From IMG/VR virus record IMGVR_UViG_3300020122_000137, positions 1 through 47,592 of that record: a stretch of DNA of 47,592 nt; one strand, given 5' to 3'. Both the position numbers and the translations under genes were made by a program. Origin of the DNA: a virus. A model generated the notes under the pieces. The model had not been told where the DNA came from, did no database searches, and worked only from the letters and a program-made list of their open reading frames with translations. Below are positions 47,234-47,592 of this stretch, piece after piece (position 1 is the first letter of the stretch; the number at the start of each line of letters is the position of its first letter).

Positions 47234-47517
47234 CCCAACTGGATGCGAGGCGCTAGGTCCCCGCACTCAATGGACTTCTGGATGTGGCAGGGCAGGCATA
47301 GCGCCTGACACTTCGCTATCTCCAACTCTAGAGCGGCGGCGCTGTAGTGGTGAGCACGCGACAACTTGAACACCTTCGTCGTCGCGTCCACGTGGTCGTA
47401 CTGGATGTGCTCCGTAGCGCCACACCGCACGCACGTAGCGCCCAGCGCCTCCACGATGCGAGCTCGCGCCCGCTCACGTCGTCGCGCCCGCTTCGCCTTC
47501 AGGTCAACACATGGCAT
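47230..47517 (-). CDS. HNH endonuclease at the right end (95 aa)
   Basis: ATG at 47517 (minus). Basic N-terminus (LKAKRARRRERARARI), then CVRCGATEHIQYDHVDATTK and CQALCLPCHIQKS, a compact HNH domain with two Cys knuckles. Its stop codon and that of the convergent HNH gene share CTAG at 47230-47233. Its closeness to the terminus suits cos cleavage together with terminase. Confidence 0.8.
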   Translation of the reverse strand: MPCVDLKAKRARRRERARARIVEALGATCVRCGATEHIQYDHVDATTKVFKLSRAHHYSAAALELEIAKCQALCLPCHIQKSIECGDLAPRIQLG

Positions 47518-47529
47518 GACGACACCCTA
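47515..47529 (-). promoter_or_regulatory. Possible leaderless start signal (-10 TAGGGT)
   Basis: On the minus strand TAGGGT (47529-47524) lies exactly 12 bases before the ATG at 47517. The right half of the operator (CTAT) is absent. No clear -35. Confidence 0.4.
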
Positions 47530-47533
47530 GCAC

Positions 47534-47592
47534 CCCTCATGAGGGTACCCCGCGAGCCTCACAAGGGGGTGGGGAGGCCCCCGACCCGCCGC
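47534..47592. other. Right terminal segment with short palindromes
   Basis: CCCTCATGAGGG (47534-47545) and GGGTACCC (47543-47550) are perfect short palindromes; a G-rich run (AAGGGGGTGGGGAGG) follows, and the last five bases GCCGC mirror the first bases of the window. There is no gene. This is a likely terminase recognition or cleavage zone if the ends are cos ends. Confidence 0.4.

Noticed and set aside
1-47592. tRNA genes or CRISPR arrays
   Set aside because: No cloverleaf-like segment or regularly spaced repeat was noticed; a tRNAscan-type search was not possible.

Overview
The window looks like the complete or near-complete genome of a tailed siphovirus of a high-GC actinobacterium. The evidence is very high G+C, heavy GTG start use, genes packed with 1-4 base ATGA/GTGA overlaps, and the standard order terminase - portal - MuF protease - scaffold - capsid - connectors - tail - tape measure - tail tip - lysis - replication - regulation. 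Joining the two ends gives a short inverted repeat (GCCGC-A-GCGGC), which suits a genome cut at a cos-type site, but this is inference. The host genus cannot be read from the sequence; the collagen-like protein and codon style fit soil Actinomycetota. A tyrosine recombinase and a small Cro/CI-like regulator suggest a temperate lifestyle; no attP core was found.

Layout. (1) 1-25922, rightward: a left-end promoter and leader, three small genes, terminase small and large subunits, portal, MuF-like head protein, scaffold, major capsid, four connector/neck proteins, major tail protein, tail assembly chaperones with a canonical -1 frameshift (CCCAAAA at 11039-11045), a 1201-residue tape measure, two tail-tip proteins, three small membrane proteins, an M15-type endolysin, a holin-like protein, and a set of tail spike/fibre genes, three of which share an N-terminal module. 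(2) 25926-27169, leftward: a short operon with a Zn-finger-like peptide, a membrane-anchored collagen-like protein and an unknown protein. (3) 27300-43440, rightward: small unknown genes, HNH nucleases, tyrosine recombinase, Dam-type methyltransferase, Cro-like regulator, a RecE-like nuclease and Bet/RecT annealase interleaved with AP2-HNH endonucleases, a replisome-organiser-like gene followed by iteron-like repeats (candidate origin), then a C5-cytosine methyltransferase, three glycosyltransferase-like genes, an EEP-nuclease-like gene and a remnant of a second methyltransferase. (4) 43232-46810, leftward: endonuclease VII and a chain of small genes including a secreted protein. (5) 46868-47517: two convergent HNH genes next to the right terminus.

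The most notable signal is regulatory. A 15-bp palindrome (ATAGG-N5-NCTAT) occurs six times, always at a transcription start region: 42-56, 27168-27182, 27287-27301, 31706-31720, 37267-37281 and 46855-46869. One copy lies directly in front of the Cro-like gene. At four sites the right half overlaps the ATG of a gene that appears to be leaderless (-10 box TAGG.., exactly 12 bases from its first base to the ATG). This looks like a phage-wide repressor regulon controlling the structural operon, the two divergent switch regions, the regulator itself and the DNA-methyltransferase/glycosyltransferase block.
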